Of a DNA stretch of 64,000 nt, positions 10,529 through 20,045 are shown in pieces; position 1 is the first letter of the stretch; every line of letters starts with the position of its first letter. Location of the stretch: NCBI GenBank assembly GCA_030827135.1, contig JAURFE010000001.1:1124368-1188367 (forward strand), read 5' to 3'. This DNA comes from Vicinamibacterales bacterium (GTDB taxonomy: Bacteria; Acidobacteriota; Vicinamibacteria; Vicinamibacterales; SCN-69-37). Under the pieces are notes generated by a model that was not told the DNA's origin, did not search any database, and saw nothing but the letters and a program-made list of their open reading frames with translations. The translations under genes were made by a program, and so were the position numbers.

Positions 10529-11283
10529 TGAAGCACCACGGGATTGGTGAGGGCGCCGACGCCCTCGATGGACACGGTGACGGAATCGCCCGGCACGATC
10601 GGGCCGATGCCTGACGGCGTGCCGGTCGAGATGATGTCGCCCGGCAGCAGCGTCATGATCGACGTGATGAACGCGACCAGTTCAGGAATGGTGAAAATGA
10701 GTTCGCGCGTGCGTGAATCCTGACGCAGATGCCCATTCACGTAGCCGCGCACGGCGAGATCCCGTCCATCGAGACCGGTCGCGATGCACGGACCGATCGG
10801 GCCGAACGTGTCGAAGCCCTTGCACCGCGTGTACTGGCCGTCCTTGTTCTGCAAATCGCGCGCGGTCACGTCGTTCACCGCGATCAGCCCGAGAATGTAG
10901 TCGTTGGCCTTGTCGAGCGGCACACGATGCGCGCGTTTGCCGATCACGAGTCCGAGTTCCGCCTCATGATCGATGCGTCCCGCCCATCCCGGAGCCTGAA
11001 TCGCCTCACCGGGGCCGATGACCGTGGTCGACGGCTTGATGAACAGCAGCGGCTCGGCCGGCAGGGGCTTGTTCTGCTCGGCCGCGTGGTCCTTGTAGTT
11101 CAACCCGACACACACGATCTTCGACGGCTGCACGGGCGCCAGCACGCGGTGCCCCTCGGCGGCAATCTCCGCCCCCGGCGTCCACACGCCGAACACGTCG
11201 CCGTCCACCAATCGCCACCGGCCGTCGTGTTCCGCCGCATACCGCGCCACACCCTCGTACTCGATTCGATACAGTCGCGTCAT
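10525..11283 (-). CDS. Fumarylacetoacetate hydrolase (FAH) family protein
   Basis: A 252-residue protein. It has the short N-terminal domain of the family, then the catalytic fold with the metal-binding signature ([22 protein letters not shown]) and the substrate-loop region [21 protein letters not shown]. Members hydrolyse or decarboxylate acylpyruvates and oxaloacetate in the cytoplasm, using a divalent metal. The exact substrate cannot be read from the sequence. It lies 27 bp downstream of the FnIII lipoprotein gene and overlaps the transaldolase gene by four bases, so it belongs to the long hslV-to-tamA run. Confidence 0.93.
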   Translation of the reverse strand: MTRLYRIEYEGVARYAAEHDGRWRLVDGDVFGVWTPGAEIAAEGHRVLAPVQPSKIVCVGLNYKDHAAEQNKPLPAEPLLFIKPSTTVIGPGEAIQAPGWAGRIDHEAELGLVIGKRAHRVPLDKANDYILGLIAVNDVTARDLQNKDGQYTRCKGFDTFGPIGPCIATGLDGRDLAVRGYVNGHLRQDSRTRELIFTIPELVAFITSIMTLLPGDIISTGTPSGIGPIVPGDSVTVSIEGVGALTNPVVLQ

Positions 11284-11310
11284 AACTCGTCTCTGCTCCC
11301 TCTCGCCGCG

Positions 11311-12510
11311 TCAGCGCCCCGTCACGGTCAGCCGCGCCGAAGGGGCGCTCCGGTTCCCCGCTCGATCCACCGCGACGACGACGTAGATGTACTCCACACC
11401 CGGCTGTGCGGTCAGGTCCGCAAATCCGGCTCCCACCACTGGTGTCGTCGTGAGCGGCTGCAGTGTGGCATCGGGGCCGACACCGCGCAAGACATGGTAC
11501 CCGGCCAGGTCCGCCGCCGATACGGGATCCCACTGCAAGGTCACGCGCCCAGGTTCCGAGGCGCCGAGCAGCCCCACAGGAACGGTCGGCGCGAAGGTAT
11601 CCACCGGCGTGACACAGACCGGCCCCGCCGGTGCACTCTGAGTGGAGACCGGACCATCCACGCGGACATGCCGCACCGTGAAGCACCGGCGCTCACCAAA
11701 GACAACGGGGGTCGACCAGGTGCCGGTGGTGATGGCCGCCGGCTGCACGGGAGCTTCCACCTCGACCCCTTCAGGCGTCGATGCGTAGACCACGGCGGGT
11801 GTTCCGGGTGGCGACGTCCAGGCCAGCGTCAGGGCGGCTTCGGTGTAGGTCAGTTTCGGCCCTGTCGGCGCCGGCGGCGCGGCACCAAATCTGATCGGCA
11901 ACATCGCGGACTGCGCGCCATTGCGGCCCTGCGTGGACACGGCGACCGCCACGTAGTACCGCGTCGGAAGCACGAGGTGCGGGAACGGCACCACCAGCGC
12001 GGTGGGTGCCAACCGGAGCGGGAGCGGGCGGCGCGCAGCCCGCGCGGACTCCTGGGCGCGTGTGTACGACAGCGGACGGACCGCCGCCGTCGCCACCACT
12101 TCCGACCAGAACGCGACATCGCCCGGAGCCGGACGTGGATCGGCGGGCGCCGCCGGATCGGGCGGCGGCGCCTCAGGGTCTGCCGGTGGCCGAACGGCTA
12201 TCGATCCAACAAGGAAGTCGCGATGCACAATCTGCGACTCGATCGGCGGTTCGGATCCGAACCCGAGCGACCGCGCGTAGATATCAATGCGGGATACCGA
12301 CACGGGCGCCGACGGATCCTGATTGGCTGCCGGCACCCGGAAGCTCAGATACACCCGATCCGAGACACGGCGCGCCACCAGTTCGGTCGGCGCGACGGGA
12401 AGGGGGCGCAGCGGCGGCAGCGGCGGCCCTTTTTTGCCGCACCCCGCCGCCACGACGACGGCCAGCAGGGCCAGCGTGAGGAGCGTGCGCGCCGGCGCGG
12501 AAGGCTTCAC
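11311..12510 (-). CDS. Lipoprotein with fibronectin type III-like domains
   Basis: A 399-residue protein with an N-terminal hydrophobic segment and a lipobox (AAGC, Cys24), then a proline-rich stretch [14 protein letters not shown]. At least two FnIII-like sandwiches follow; the clearest is the C-terminal one ([45 protein letters not shown]). The start is GTG 12510, overlapping the hslU TGA (GTGA). It is probably anchored to a membrane facing the periplasm. No enzymatic motif is visible, so its function is unknown. The coupling to hslU is positional only. Confidence 0.85.
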   Translation of the reverse strand: MKPSAPARTLLTLALLAVVVAAGCGKKGPPLPPLRPLPVAPTELVARRVSDRVYLSFRVPAANQDPSAPVSVSRIDIYARSLGFGSEPPIESQIVHRDFLVGSIAVRPPADPEAPPPDPAAPADPRPAPGDVAFWSEVVATAAVRPLSYTRAQESARAARRPLPLRLAPTALVVPFPHLVLPTRYYVAVAVSTQGRNGAQSAMLPIRFGAAPPAPTGPKLTYTEAALTLAWTSPPGTPAVVYASTPEGVEVEAPVQPAAITTGTWSTPVVFGERRCFTVRHVRVDGPVSTQSAPAGPVCVTPVDTFAPTVPVGLLGASEPGRVTLQWDPVSAADLAGYHVLRGVGPDATLQPLTTTPVVGAGFADLTAQPGVEYIYVVVAVDRAGNRSAPSARLTVTGR

Positions 12511-13865
12511 AGAATGTACCTGGACAAATCGTCACTCTTGGCGATGTCGGCGAGCATGCGATCCACGTAGGCGGGGTCAATGGTAATCGACTGGCCGTCC
12601 AGATCCGGCGCATGGAACGAGACTTCATCGAGCAGGCGCTCCATCACCGTGTGCAGGCGCCGCGCGCCGATGTTCTCGGTGCGGTCGTTGACCAACGTCG
12701 CCAGTTCGGCAATTCGAGCAATGGCGTCCGCTGTGAACACCAGCTGCACACCTTCGGTGGCCATCAGCGCGACGTACTGGGTGATGAGGGCGCTGCGCGG
12801 TTCCGTGAGGATCCGCACGAACTCGTCGCGCCCGAGGGCTTCCAGTTCCACACGGATGGGGAACCGTCCCTGCAGTTCCGGGATCAGGTCCGACGGCTTC
12901 GACACATGGAACGCACCGGCCGCGATGAACAGCACGTGATCCGTCTTCACCATCCCGTGCTTGGTGTTCACCGTCGTGCCTTCGACGATGGGCAGGATAT
13001 CGCGCTGGACGCCTTCGCGGCTGACATCGGGACCGTGCCCGCCCTCCTTTCCGGCGATCTTGTCGATCTCGTCAAGGAAGATGATGCCGGAATTCTCGAC
13101 GCGATCGATCGCCGCTTTCGCGACCGTCTCCATGTCGATGAGCTTCTGCGCCTCTTCCTGCTCGAGCAGCTCGCGGGCGTCGGGCACGGGCATGGATCGA
13201 CGGCGCGTCCGGCCCTGGAACATCCCGGGCATCATGTCCCGCAGGTTCACACCGATCTCCTCGATGGATGACCCGGCAATGACCTCGAACGACGGCATCG
13301 ACCGCTGCGGCACGTCCAGTTCCACCACGCGGGCATCCAGCTTGCCGGCGCGCAGTTGCTCCCGGAGCTTTTCCCGGGTTGCCGTCGCGTGGTCGCGCGC
13401 CATCTGATCCTCGGCGGACCCTGCGCCGAATCCGGAGGTCGTCGCCGGCGCGGGGGGCAACAGCAGATCCAGCAACCGCTCTTCGGCGGCCGTCCCCGCG
13501 CGTTCGCGCACCTCGATCTCGCGCTCCTCGCGCACCATCTTGACCGCGATCTCCACCAGGTCGCGTACCATCGATTCCACGTCACGCCCGACGTAGCCCA
13601 CCTCGGTGAACTTCGACGCTTCGATCTTCAGAAACGGTGACTGGGCCAGACGCGCCAGGCGGCGCGCGATCTCGGTCTTGCCGACACCGGTCGGCCCAAT
13701 CATCAGGATGTTCTTCGGCGCGACATCCTCGGCCATCTCCTGCGGCAACCGCTGACGGCGATACCGGTTCCGCAAGGCAATGGCCACCGCGCGTTTCGCC
13801 TTCGCCTGGCCGACGACGTGTTTGTCGAGTTCGGCCACGATCTCCCGTGGCGTGAGGCTGTTCAT
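12507..13865 (-). CDS. hslU: HslU, ATPase subunit of the HslVU protease
   Basis: A 452-residue AAA+ unfoldase. It starts with the HslU signature ([20 protein letters not shown]). Walker A is GPTGVGKT (residues 57-64), then [19 protein letters not shown]. The intermediate I-domain follows, then Walker B ([13 protein letters not shown]), sensor GRFPIRVEL and the C-terminal [16 protein letters not shown]. The final SRYIL tail is the part that inserts into HslV in known complexes. The ATG overlaps the hslV stop (TGATG). It unfolds substrates and feeds them to the HslV chamber in the cytoplasm. Confidence 0.97.
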   Translation of the reverse strand: MNSLTPREIVAELDKHVVGQAKAKRAVAIALRNRYRRQRLPQEMAEDVAPKNILMIGPTGVGKTEIARRLARLAQSPFLKIEASKFTEVGYVGRDVESMVRDLVEIAVKMVREEREIEVRERAGTAAEERLLDLLLPPAPATTSGFGAGSAEDQMARDHATATREKLREQLRAGKLDARVVELDVPQRSMPSFEVIAGSSIEEIGVNLRDMMPGMFQGRTRRRSMPVPDARELLEQEEAQKLIDMETVAKAAIDRVENSGIIFLDEIDKIAGKEGGHGPDVSREGVQRDILPIVEGTTVNTKHGMVKTDHVLFIAAGAFHVSKPSDLIPELQGRFPIRVELEALGRDEFVRILTEPRSALITQYVALMATEGVQLVFTADAIARIAELATLVNDRTENIGARRLHTVMERLLDEVSFHAPDLDGQSITIDPAYVDRMLADIAKSDDLSRYIL

Positions 13866-14398
13866 CAGAGTTCTTCCAGCGTCAGACGCGCGTTGGTATA
13901 CACGCAGATGTCCGCGGCAATCGTCATCGCCTGTTCAACGACCGCCCGCGGGGACAACGAGGAATGCGCGACCAGGGCCCGCGCGGCGGCCATCGCATAG
14001 GCCCCGCCCGATCCGATGCCCATGATGCCGTCATCCGGCTCTATCAAGTCACCGGTGCCCGACAGCAAATACATCGCGCCGGGATCAGCCACCAGCAACA
14101 TCGCTTCCAGGCGTCGCAGCGCCCGATCGGTGCGCCAGTCACGCGCCAACTCGACGGACGCCCGCTCAAGATTGCCGCGATGCGCCTCGAGCTTGGCTTC
14201 GAACCTCGCATACAGCGCGAACCCGTCGGCCGCCGAGCCGGCGAACCCCGCGAGCACGCGATCCTGATAGAGCCGGCGCACCTTGCGGGCTCCGTGTTTC
14301 ACGACCGTCTGCCCCAGCGTGACCTGGCCGTCGCTGGCCATCACAACTTTTCCCTGGTGCCGGACGGCCAGAACGGTGGTGGCGTGGGTCTCGATCAT
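13865..14398 (-). CDS. hslV: HslV, peptidase subunit of the HslVU protease
   Basis: A 177-residue N-terminal nucleophile peptidase. I place the start at ATG 14398, giving [12 protein letters not shown]. The conserved TT pair then follows a six-residue propeptide, with Thr7 as the expected catalytic nucleophile after processing, a layout also seen in Gram-positive HslV/CodW. Other family marks are [53 protein letters not shown] and [15 protein letters not shown]. The longer in-frame extension runs through the probable promoter region and does not look like protein. It is the first gene of the long minus-strand run. Confidence 0.96.
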   Translation of the reverse strand: MIETHATTVLAVRHQGKVVMASDGQVTLGQTVVKHGARKVRRLYQDRVLAGFAGSAADGFALYARFEAKLEAHRGNLERASVELARDWRTDRALRRLEAMLLVADPGAMYLLSGTGDLIEPDDGIMGIGSGGAYAMAAARALVAHSSLSPRAVVEQAMTIAADICVYTNARLTLEEL

Positions 14399-14498
14399 GG
14401 GCAATTTGGCATCGTATACGAAAGAGGGCACGGGTCGGCCCCTTCCGGAGGACACCCGGACACCCGCCGGCCGCCAAACGGCGATGAACCTCCCGCAA

Positions 14499-14527
14499 TT
14501 GCGGAAATTCAGGGGTGGCAGTATTGT
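14499..14527 (+). promoter_or_regulatory. Candidate sigma-70 promoter for the PEGA-domain gene
   Basis: TTGCGG and TATTGT are separated by 17 bp and lie about 50 bp before the ATG at 14579, in the divergent gap between hslV and this gene. This is a match by eye only. A strong Shine-Dalgarno (AAGGAGA) lies just upstream of the ATG. Confidence 0.4.
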
Positions 14528-14578
14528 TGCAACAGTGAGCAGCGAGATGCCCCTGCCAAGGGTCTGAAGGAGACAGTC

Positions 14579-15553
14579 ATGGTCAGTTATTCCCGCTCGC
14601 TCGTGGTTCTGTCGGTCGCCGCGGCACTTGCCGTGCCCGCCACGCTCGCGGCTCAAACCGCGATTCCCCGCACCGGCGGATCCTCGTCATCAGGGTCGTC
14701 GGGCGGCAGTTCCGGCAGTGGCGGCAGCACGACCTCGTCCGGGGGCGGCAGCTCAAGTGAGTCGTCGCGTGTGAGCCTCCCGAGCATGCCGTCGTTTCCC
14801 ACCGATTCGCGACGGCCTTCAGGGTCTTCATCGTCGTCGCGCGAAGGGACGTCGCGTGGCGGGTCCGTGGACCGGGGCGACGGCCCGGTCGGCCCCGGCA
14901 CCAGCCGGGGGTCGGCCGTTGAGCGCGGCAGCAGCATGGTGCCCACGTCCGGCTCGGCGTTTTCGACGCTGGGCTCCCGTTCGCGCGGGGATCGTCCGGT
15001 GACAGGATCGGCGATCGATCGTCCGGCCGGTTCGCTCAACCCCAACTACAACCTCTATTTCCCGATCGACCCGTTCAGCCCGTGGGGCCGATGGTATCCG
15101 TGGTACTACGGCGGCTTCGGATACGGCTATCTGTCGTTTGACCCGTGGCGGTACGGCACGTCGAGGTATTCGATGTATCGATACGGCGCTTGGTACAACC
15201 CGTACGACCCCTGGTGTTACGGCGTGGGCTACTGGCTCTGCGACCCCTGGGGAGGCGCGGCCACCTCAAGTTATGGCGGCAGCGGCGGCGGCCGGTCCGC
15301 ACGTGACGAATCTGAGGAGGAACCGACGGCGTCCATCCGGTTGCGTGTTTCGCCGGCAACGGCCAAGGTCTATGTGGACGGCGCGTTGGTGGGCACCGTA
15401 TCCGACTTCTCGGGTCTGACGGGCCACTTGAAGGTGACGCTGGGTCAGCATCTGGTGGAGATCAAGGCCGACGGCTATGAGACGTTTGTGCCGAAAATCG
15501 AACTGGTGGCCGGACGCACGACCACGGTGCGTGGCGTGCTGAAGAAGCAGTGA
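14579..15553 (+). CDS. Secreted low-complexity protein with C-terminal PEGA domain
   Basis: A 324-residue protein. A signal peptide covers about residues 1-26 (cut near LAAQT). A Ser/Gly-rich stretch follows, then a central region extremely rich in Tyr, Trp, Gly and Pro (for example [16 protein letters not shown]). A C-terminal PEGA domain ([35 protein letters not shown]) ends the protein. PEGA domains are beta-sandwiches linked to surface or polysaccharide contexts; the aromatic region has no function I recognise. The ATG follows AAGGAGA. The last codons overlap the next gene by GTGA. Probably periplasmic or surface-located. Confidence 0.88.
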   Translation: MVSYSRSLVVLSVAAALAVPATLAAQTAIPRTGGSSSSGSSGGSSGSGGSTTSSGGGSSSESSRVSLPSMPSFPTDSRRPSGSSSSSREGTSRGGSVDRGDGPVGPGTSRGSAVERGSSMVPTSGSAFSTLGSRSRGDRPVTGSAIDRPAGSLNPNYNLYFPIDPFSPWGRWYPWYYGGFGYGYLSFDPWRYGTSRYSMYRYGAWYNPYDPWCYGVGYWLCDPWGGAATSSYGGSGGGRSARDESEEEPTASIRLRVSPATAKVYVDGALVGTVSDFSGLTGHLKVTLGQHLVEIKADGYETFVPKIELVAGRTTTVRGVLKKQ

Positions 15554-15927
15554 AATCGACCCGGCAGCTGTCGGTCGTCGCGGGCCTCTCATTCGCGTAT
15601 GACCTCGCCATCGGCCTTGGGCTGCTCCTGGCGACCGACCGCTTCGCCGCCCTCTTCGGGGTTCCGGTTCCTGAACCCCGTCTTTTTGTCACCATCTGCG
15701 GCCTGCTGCTTGTGTGTGTCGGCATCGGCTACCTGCAGCCAATGCGCGACCCTGAGCGGCATCGTGGGTATCTCTGGATCTTCGGTCCGGTGCTGAAGGG
15801 CCTCGGGGCGTACGTGTTCGTGTGCGAGCACTTCTGGAACGGGGGGCCGCAGTCCTACCTGCTGTTCGCCGCGACCGACGGCACGCTGGCGGTGGTGACG
15901 CTGGTGTTGTTGTTACGCCGCGTCTAA
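15550..15927 (+). CDS. Small four-TM membrane protein, unknown function
   Basis: A 125-residue protein with four hydrophobic helices: about residues 8-28, 44-62, 74-92 and 103-121 (TDGTLAVVTLVLLL). It starts at GTG overlapping the TGA of the PEGA gene, so it is translationally coupled. No catalytic motif is seen. Its TAA stop is the first three bases of a perfect palindrome (15925-15953) shared with the convergent permease gene. Confidence 0.8.
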   Translation: MKSTRQLSVVAGLSFAYDLAIGLGLLLATDRFAALFGVPVPEPRLFVTICGLLLVCVGIGYLQPMRDPERHRGYLWIFGPVLKGLGAYVFVCEHFWNGGPQSYLLFAATDGTLAVVTLVLLLRRV

Positions 15928-15953
15928 GACGTCGGGTGTCACCCGACGTCTTA
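15925..15953. terminator. Palindrome copy 1 (family AAGACGTCGGGTGTC) carrying both stop codons of a convergent pair
   Basis: A perfect 13-bp inverted repeat (TAAGACGTCGGGT / ACCCGACGTCTTA) with a three-base loop GTC. The first TAA is the stop of the upstream plus-strand gene. The closing TTA is the stop of the minus-strand permease gene. It could act as a bidirectional terminator, although there is no T-tract. It shares the 15-mer AAGACGTCGGGTGTC with hairpins at 27125-27163 and 47604-47632. Confidence 0.85.
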
Positions 15954-17333
15954 TGCCTTCCGCGCGAACAGGTAGTAGAGCGGAATCCCCAGACCGATGA
16001 TGATCAGGCCGTAGAGGGTCTGGCTGGGTTCGGTCCAGAGCCGATGGCCGATCATCGCGGCGGAGGCGGCCACAAACAGACCGGGGGCGAGCGGGTAGCC
16101 CCAGGCGTTGAAGGGGCGGACCCCGTCCGGTTCCCGGCGACGCAGCACAAATAATGCCGCGACCGCGATCCCTGAGAACAGCACGATGGCAAAGCCGGTG
16201 TAGTTGACCAACCCGGACAACGTGGACGACACGACGAGCACCGCGCTCCATCCGGCCTGTGCCCAGATCGCGCGAGCAGGGGTGCGGTACGTCGGATGCA
16301 CCTGCGCCACCGACGGCAGGAACGCGCCGTCTCGGGCCATCGCAAAATACACGCGGGGCCCCGCGAGCACCATGGCGCTGATGCTGGCGGCAACACTCAC
16401 AATCGTGAAAATTGCAATGACGTTGCCGGCGACAAAGCCAAACAACCGCTCCGCCACGGTGTCGGTGAGCCGACCATCCCCCACCACGGCCAGCTCCGCC
16501 AGCGGCATGGCATACAGATACAGCATGTTCAGTGCCACGTAGATGGCGACGACCGCGGCGGTGCCGAGGCCGAGCGCAATCGGCACGTTGCGCCCGGGAT
16601 CCTTGATTTCTTCTGCCACATACGCCGCCGCATTCCAGCCGGAGAAGCTGAACATCACGGGAATCAGGGCCAGCAGCCAACCGGTACCCGGGGCCACAAC
16701 TTCGTGACTGCTCCCGAGGTTCGACCATTCGCCCGAGCCGAGCGACAGCCCCAGCGCGAGAAAGATCAGGATGCCCGAGACCTTGAGGCCCGCGAGGATG
16801 TTGTGCACGATGCGGCCCGGCCCAAGCCCGCGCATGTGCACAAACGACAGGGCCACGATGGCCACCAGCGCGACGAGTGTCTGGTTGGTCAGCACCAGCG
16901 GCAGGAACGGAATGGGCACGGTCACGATCGGGGTCCGGTCCGCCGCCACCGGAAAAAACCGTCCGATGGCATCGGCAAGAAACAGCGCACTGGCCGCGAT
17001 TGCCCCGGAGAACCCCGCGACAAACGATGTCCACCCGGTGAGGAACGCGGCCAGCGGCCCGAACGCTTCCCGGAGATAGACGTATTCGCCGCCGGACTTT
17101 GGACGCAGCGCAGCCAACTCGGCGTAGGCCATGGCCCCCGCAAACGCGAGTACGCCGCCCAGCACCCAGACGCCGAGCATGCCGATTGCCACCGGCACCA
17201 GACCGGCAACCAGGATCGGGACAAAGAAGATCCCGCCGCCGATGACGTTGGAGAGGATGATCGCCGCCGCGTCGAACGGGCCGAGACGGCGTTCGAGCGA
17301 CGGCGTGGTCGAGGTCGAGGTCGTCGACGTCAC
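15951..17333 (-). CDS. APC-superfamily amino acid permease
   Basis: A 460-residue inner-membrane transporter with about twelve hydrophobic helices. The first helix carries the APC signature (ILSNVIGGGIFFVPILVAG), where the GGGIF turn binds the substrate amino group in known structures. The second carries LAFAGAMAYAELAALRPKSGGEYVYLREAFG. The C-terminal FNAWGYPLAPGLFV is also typical. The family imports or exchanges amino acids; the substrate is not predictable here. The start is GTG 17333, overlapping the TGA of the upstream lipoprotein-like gene (GTGA). The stop codon lies in a palindrome. Confidence 0.92.
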   Translation of the reverse strand: MTSTTSTSTTPSLERRLGPFDAAAIILSNVIGGGIFFVPILVAGLVPVAIGMLGVWVLGGVLAFAGAMAYAELAALRPKSGGEYVYLREAFGPLAAFLTGWTSFVAGFSGAIAASALFLADAIGRFFPVAADRTPIVTVPIPFLPLVLTNQTLVALVAIVALSFVHMRGLGPGRIVHNILAGLKVSGILIFLALGLSLGSGEWSNLGSSHEVVAPGTGWLLALIPVMFSFSGWNAAAYVAEEIKDPGRNVPIALGLGTAAVVAIYVALNMLYLYAMPLAELAVVGDGRLTDTVAERLFGFVAGNVIAIFTIVSVAASISAMVLAGPRVYFAMARDGAFLPSVAQVHPTYRTPARAIWAQAGWSAVLVVSSTLSGLVNYTGFAIVLFSGIAVAALFVLRRREPDGVRPFNAWGYPLAPGLFVAASAAMIGHRLWTEPSQTLYGLIIIGLGIPLYYLFARKA

Positions 17334-17842
17334 CGGGACGCCGATTCCGTGGGGGCGGCCAGCAGCACGCGCCGGTCAATCGTGTATTCACCGAACGCCA
17401 CGAGCTTGCCCGCACGCTTCAGGAACAACTTCGCGGTGGAGTCGCGGAACAGCCGGTGCTTGAACAACTCCGAGCGCGCCTGCTGCTGCAGGGCGAAACC
17501 CTGTTTGGAGCGCACGACAACCATGTCGGAGGTGGCCCCCGGCGCGAGGCCGTCGCTGTTGATGACGGTGATGATGACTTCGTCGAGTTCCTTGGGCTGT
17601 TCGAATTCGACGCTCCAGAAAAACACGACCATGTCCACGGACCGAATCGGTTCCGCAGAGACGTTCTTCATCCGGAAACTGATTGACGGCACCAGCTTGT
17701 TGTCGCCGGTGTCGGTCACGCCGGCATCGTGGTAGCCGGACGAGAGCTCGGTAATCTCAAAGGCTGTCTTGAGGTCGACCTGATTGCAGGCAGTCGCGAC
17801 ACAAGCCAGCAGCAGCGCGGCCGAAAGACGCATGAACCACAT
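17330..17842 (-). CDS. Putative exported protein or lipoprotein, unknown function
   Basis: A 170-residue protein with an N-terminal hydrophobic segment ending in a possible but imperfect lipobox (VATAC). The rest is a single predicted beta-rich domain with FRMKNVSAEPIRSVDMVVFFW, which resembles the FxxxLxN-type domains that contain relationships of the form 'N-glycan-like or FxLYD' only loosely; I do not assign a family. It overlaps the downstream permease gene by four bases, so the two are likely co-translated. Confidence 0.7.
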   Translation of the reverse strand: MWFMRLSAALLLACVATACNQVDLKTAFEITELSSGYHDAGVTDTGDNKLVPSISFRMKNVSAEPIRSVDMVVFFWSVEFEQPKELDEVIITVINSDGLAPGATSDMVVVRSKQGFALQQQARSELFKHRLFRDSTAKLFLKRAGKLVAFGEYTIDRRVLLAAPTESASR

Positions 17843-17858
17843 CCCGGCCGATTGTAGA

Positions 17859-18593
17859 TCAGAACTGCGACTCGACGACCCGCTTCTTCGCCTCGTCGCG
17901 CGTGATCCTGCCCGTGTGGAACGCCGCCAGGTCTTCGCCTCTGATGCGCAGAATCAGTGTCCGCGAATCATCCTGCAGGCTGTTCGGCCCCGGACTGTCT
18001 GCGCTGCGGGCGGCCACGGACAACCACTCCCCGGTCGGTACACCCAGTGACCGGGAGTGTTCGAGCATGACTTCCACAAGTTTGTCCCGCACGGCCAGGC
18101 GATAAAACGCATTGGGGTCCGCGAGAAACGGGTCGACGATTGGTGACCGCGCCATGGGATCGTCCGGCACGACACCCGCGGCGCGCGTGCTCGGTGGCGC
18201 GGCGGTGCCCCGGTTCGACACGGCGGTGGGCCCCTGGAACGGCGGCGTCGGCGGCACCATCTGGCTCAACAGTACCTGGCTCTCCAGAATGACCGGGATC
18301 TCGACGTGAAACACCAGGCCGAACCCGTCGAGGGGAAACCCCTTGGCTTTCGCCGGACCCATAAACAGCGCGCCGATCGGCAGCGTCATCTGCGCGCGCA
18401 TCGCAACTTCGGTCGCGCCCTGTCGCACCGCGTTCTCGAGCACACTCTCCATCAACTGGAACTGGAATCGCCGCTGCAGCACCTGCACATCGGCCGTCAG
18501 TCCGTCCGTGCGCCCCTGCTGCGCAGACGCGGTGGCGGTGGATCCCACCAGCACCGCGATGACCACTACGCGCGTGAATCCGATCGTGCTCAT
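17859..18593 (-). CDS. Exported protein of unknown function in an ECF sigma operon
   Basis: A 244-residue protein with a signal peptide (VVVIAVLVGSTATASAQQ). No family is recognised. It has a proline-rich middle (MVPPTPPFQGPTA, AAPPSTRAAGVVPDDP) and a charged C-terminus (HTGRITRDEAKKRVVESQF). The ATG at 18593 overlaps the anti-sigma gene stop (ATGA), so it is the third gene of the sigma / anti-sigma operon. That position suggests an envelope function that is either sensed by or controlled through the sigma factor, but this is inference. Confidence 0.8.
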   Translation of the reverse strand: MSTIGFTRVVVIAVLVGSTATASAQQGRTDGLTADVQVLQRRFQFQLMESVLENAVRQGATEVAMRAQMTLPIGALFMGPAKAKGFPLDGFGLVFHVEIPVILESQVLLSQMVPPTPPFQGPTAVSNRGTAAPPSTRAAGVVPDDPMARSPIVDPFLADPNAFYRLAVRDKLVEVMLEHSRSLGVPTGEWLSVAARSADSPGPNSLQDDSRTLILRIRGEDLAAFHTGRITRDEAKKRVVESQF

Positions 18594-19282
18594 TGCTGCC
18601 CCCGTCCCTGCTGCGCCACCAGGTTGGCGACCACAGCCTCCAGCGTCTGCACCTGCATGCGCAGACTGCCCAGCGTCTGTTCGGTCGTCTTGCGCTCGTA
18701 CGCCCGCTCGCGCTCGACGACCGTCAGGTATTCCTTCAAGCGATCCCACTGCTGGCCGGCCGCCGCGGCCACCAACTCTTCGGCCTGGCTGGCCTTGAGT
18801 GTGCTGCCCGCCGCGAGTCGTGCCGTTTCGCGACGCACCAGGCGCACGATTTCATCGTTGGTGAGTCCGGCCGGCATCGGTATCGATGCCGGCATGACCG
18901 CCGCCGGCTCAACGCGTGCGACCTGTTCGAGGGGCGCCACGACCCCCTGCGCGGTGGACGCCGCGGACGCCCCGGTGAACAGCGTGGCCGCTGCGAATCC
19001 ACCGGCGGACCCGAACATGATCATCACGCCGGCCGCAGCCGCCATGGCCCACGCCGGAATCTGCCGATGCCAGGGCATGACGGGCTGTGGAGCAAAGGGC
19101 GTCCACACAGACTCGGCATTCGGCACCTCCCAGGCGAGCAGGTCCTCGCGCACACGCCGAAACGCCCGGATCTCCTCGCGGCAGTCGCCGCAGGCCTCCA
19201 GATGCGCCTCCACGACGCGCCGATCGGCCGGCGTCGCTTCCTCGTAGAGGTAATCCATCAATCGTTCACGCTGGTCGCACAT
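18590..19282 (-). CDS. Anti-sigma factor with zinc-binding (ZAS-type) domain
   Basis: A 230-residue protein. The N-terminal domain has the ZAS metal motif HLEACGDC (His-x3-Cys-x2-Cys, near residues 27-34), which binds zinc and grips the partner sigma factor. A single membrane helix follows at about residues 77-100 (AWAMAAAAGVMIMFGSAGGF). The C-terminal part is periplasmic, with a likely coiled coil (VERERAYERKTTEQTLGSLRMQVQ, interrupted). It lies 51 bp downstream of the ECF sigma gene and overlaps the following gene. It should hold the sigma factor inactive until an envelope signal arrives. Confidence 0.9.
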   Translation of the reverse strand: MCDQRERLMDYLYEEATPADRRVVEAHLEACGDCREEIRAFRRVREDLLAWEVPNAESVWTPFAPQPVMPWHRQIPAWAMAAAAGVMIMFGSAGGFAAATLFTGASAASTAQGVVAPLEQVARVEPAAVMPASIPMPAGLTNDEIVRLVRRETARLAAGSTLKASQAEELVAAAAGQQWDRLKEYLTVVERERAYERKTTEQTLGSLRMQVQTLEAVVANLVAQQGRGQQ

Positions 19283-19333
19283 ATCATTTCTTCCCTTACC
19301 CGCGCGTGGGCACGCGAGTCTTCATCGCTTCCG

Positions 19334-19948
19334 CTACCTTGAACCGCCGCCGGCCGAGTAGGTCGCCCGGCGGAGACTCGCAATCTCCGCCTGCTGCCGC
19401 TCGAGCCGTCGCCGCAACACCGAGAGGCCCTGGTAGAGCCGGGTCTTGACGGTGCTCAACGGACAATCGAGCATCTCGGCAATTTCCTGAAACGTCAGCC
19501 CGTGGTATTCCTTCAGCATGATCGCCGTCCGCTGCTCTTCGGGCAGGTCCGCCATCGCCAATTGCACGGCCGCTGACATCTCGCGGCGCGCCACCAAATC
19601 CTCCACCGACTCGGTCGGGGCCGCCTGCTGGTCCGCCAGATCGATTGGATCAACCCCTTCGGGGGTCTGCGCCACCGGCGCCCGACGCTCCTTGCGCATC
19701 CAGTCGCGGCACAGATTCAGGGTGATTCGGTAGAGCCAGGACGAAAACTTCGCTTCCCCCTTGAAGCCCTTGAGTCCCCGGTAGGCCCGAAGAAACGCAT
19801 CCTGCACGACATCGCGGGCCTCCTCTTCCCGTCCGAGCGTCCGATACGCCAGGGCATAGATCGGCCGCTCCCAGCGCTTCACGAGCTGGTGAAAGGCGTC
19901 CTGATCGCCGGCGGTCGCTAAGGCGACCAGTTCTTCGTCTGACGTCAT
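19334..19948 (-). CDS. ECF-family RNA polymerase sigma factor (RpoE/SigW type)
   Basis: A 204-residue sigma factor. Region 2 (RPIYALAYRTLGREEEARDVV, then QDAFLRAYRGLKGFKGEAKF, SSWLYRITLNLCRDW) binds the -10 element and core enzyme. Region 4 (LPEEQRTAIMLKEYHGLTFQ, then EIAEMLDCPLSTVKTRLYQG) is the -35-binding helix-turn-helix. It is followed by its likely cognate zinc anti-sigma factor. The start ATG 19948 lies about 100 bp from the divergent response-regulator gene, and the shared gap may hold an autoregulatory promoter. I could not identify one confidently. Confidence 0.95.
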   Translation of the reverse strand: MTSDEELVALATAGDQDAFHQLVKRWERPIYALAYRTLGREEEARDVVQDAFLRAYRGLKGFKGEAKFSSWLYRITLNLCRDWMRKERRAPVAQTPEGVDPIDLADQQAAPTESVEDLVARREMSAAVQLAMADLPEEQRTAIMLKEYHGLTFQEIAEMLDCPLSTVKTRLYQGLSVLRRRLERQQAEIASLRRATYSAGGGSR

Positions 19949-20045
19949 CGGTGCAGGGGGCCCACCCTCCGGGGTGCTCTCCGTCCATTGAGACGGCCAT
20001 ACGGTGGGAACAGTCTGGATGGGATGTTACACTTCACAGGACCTC

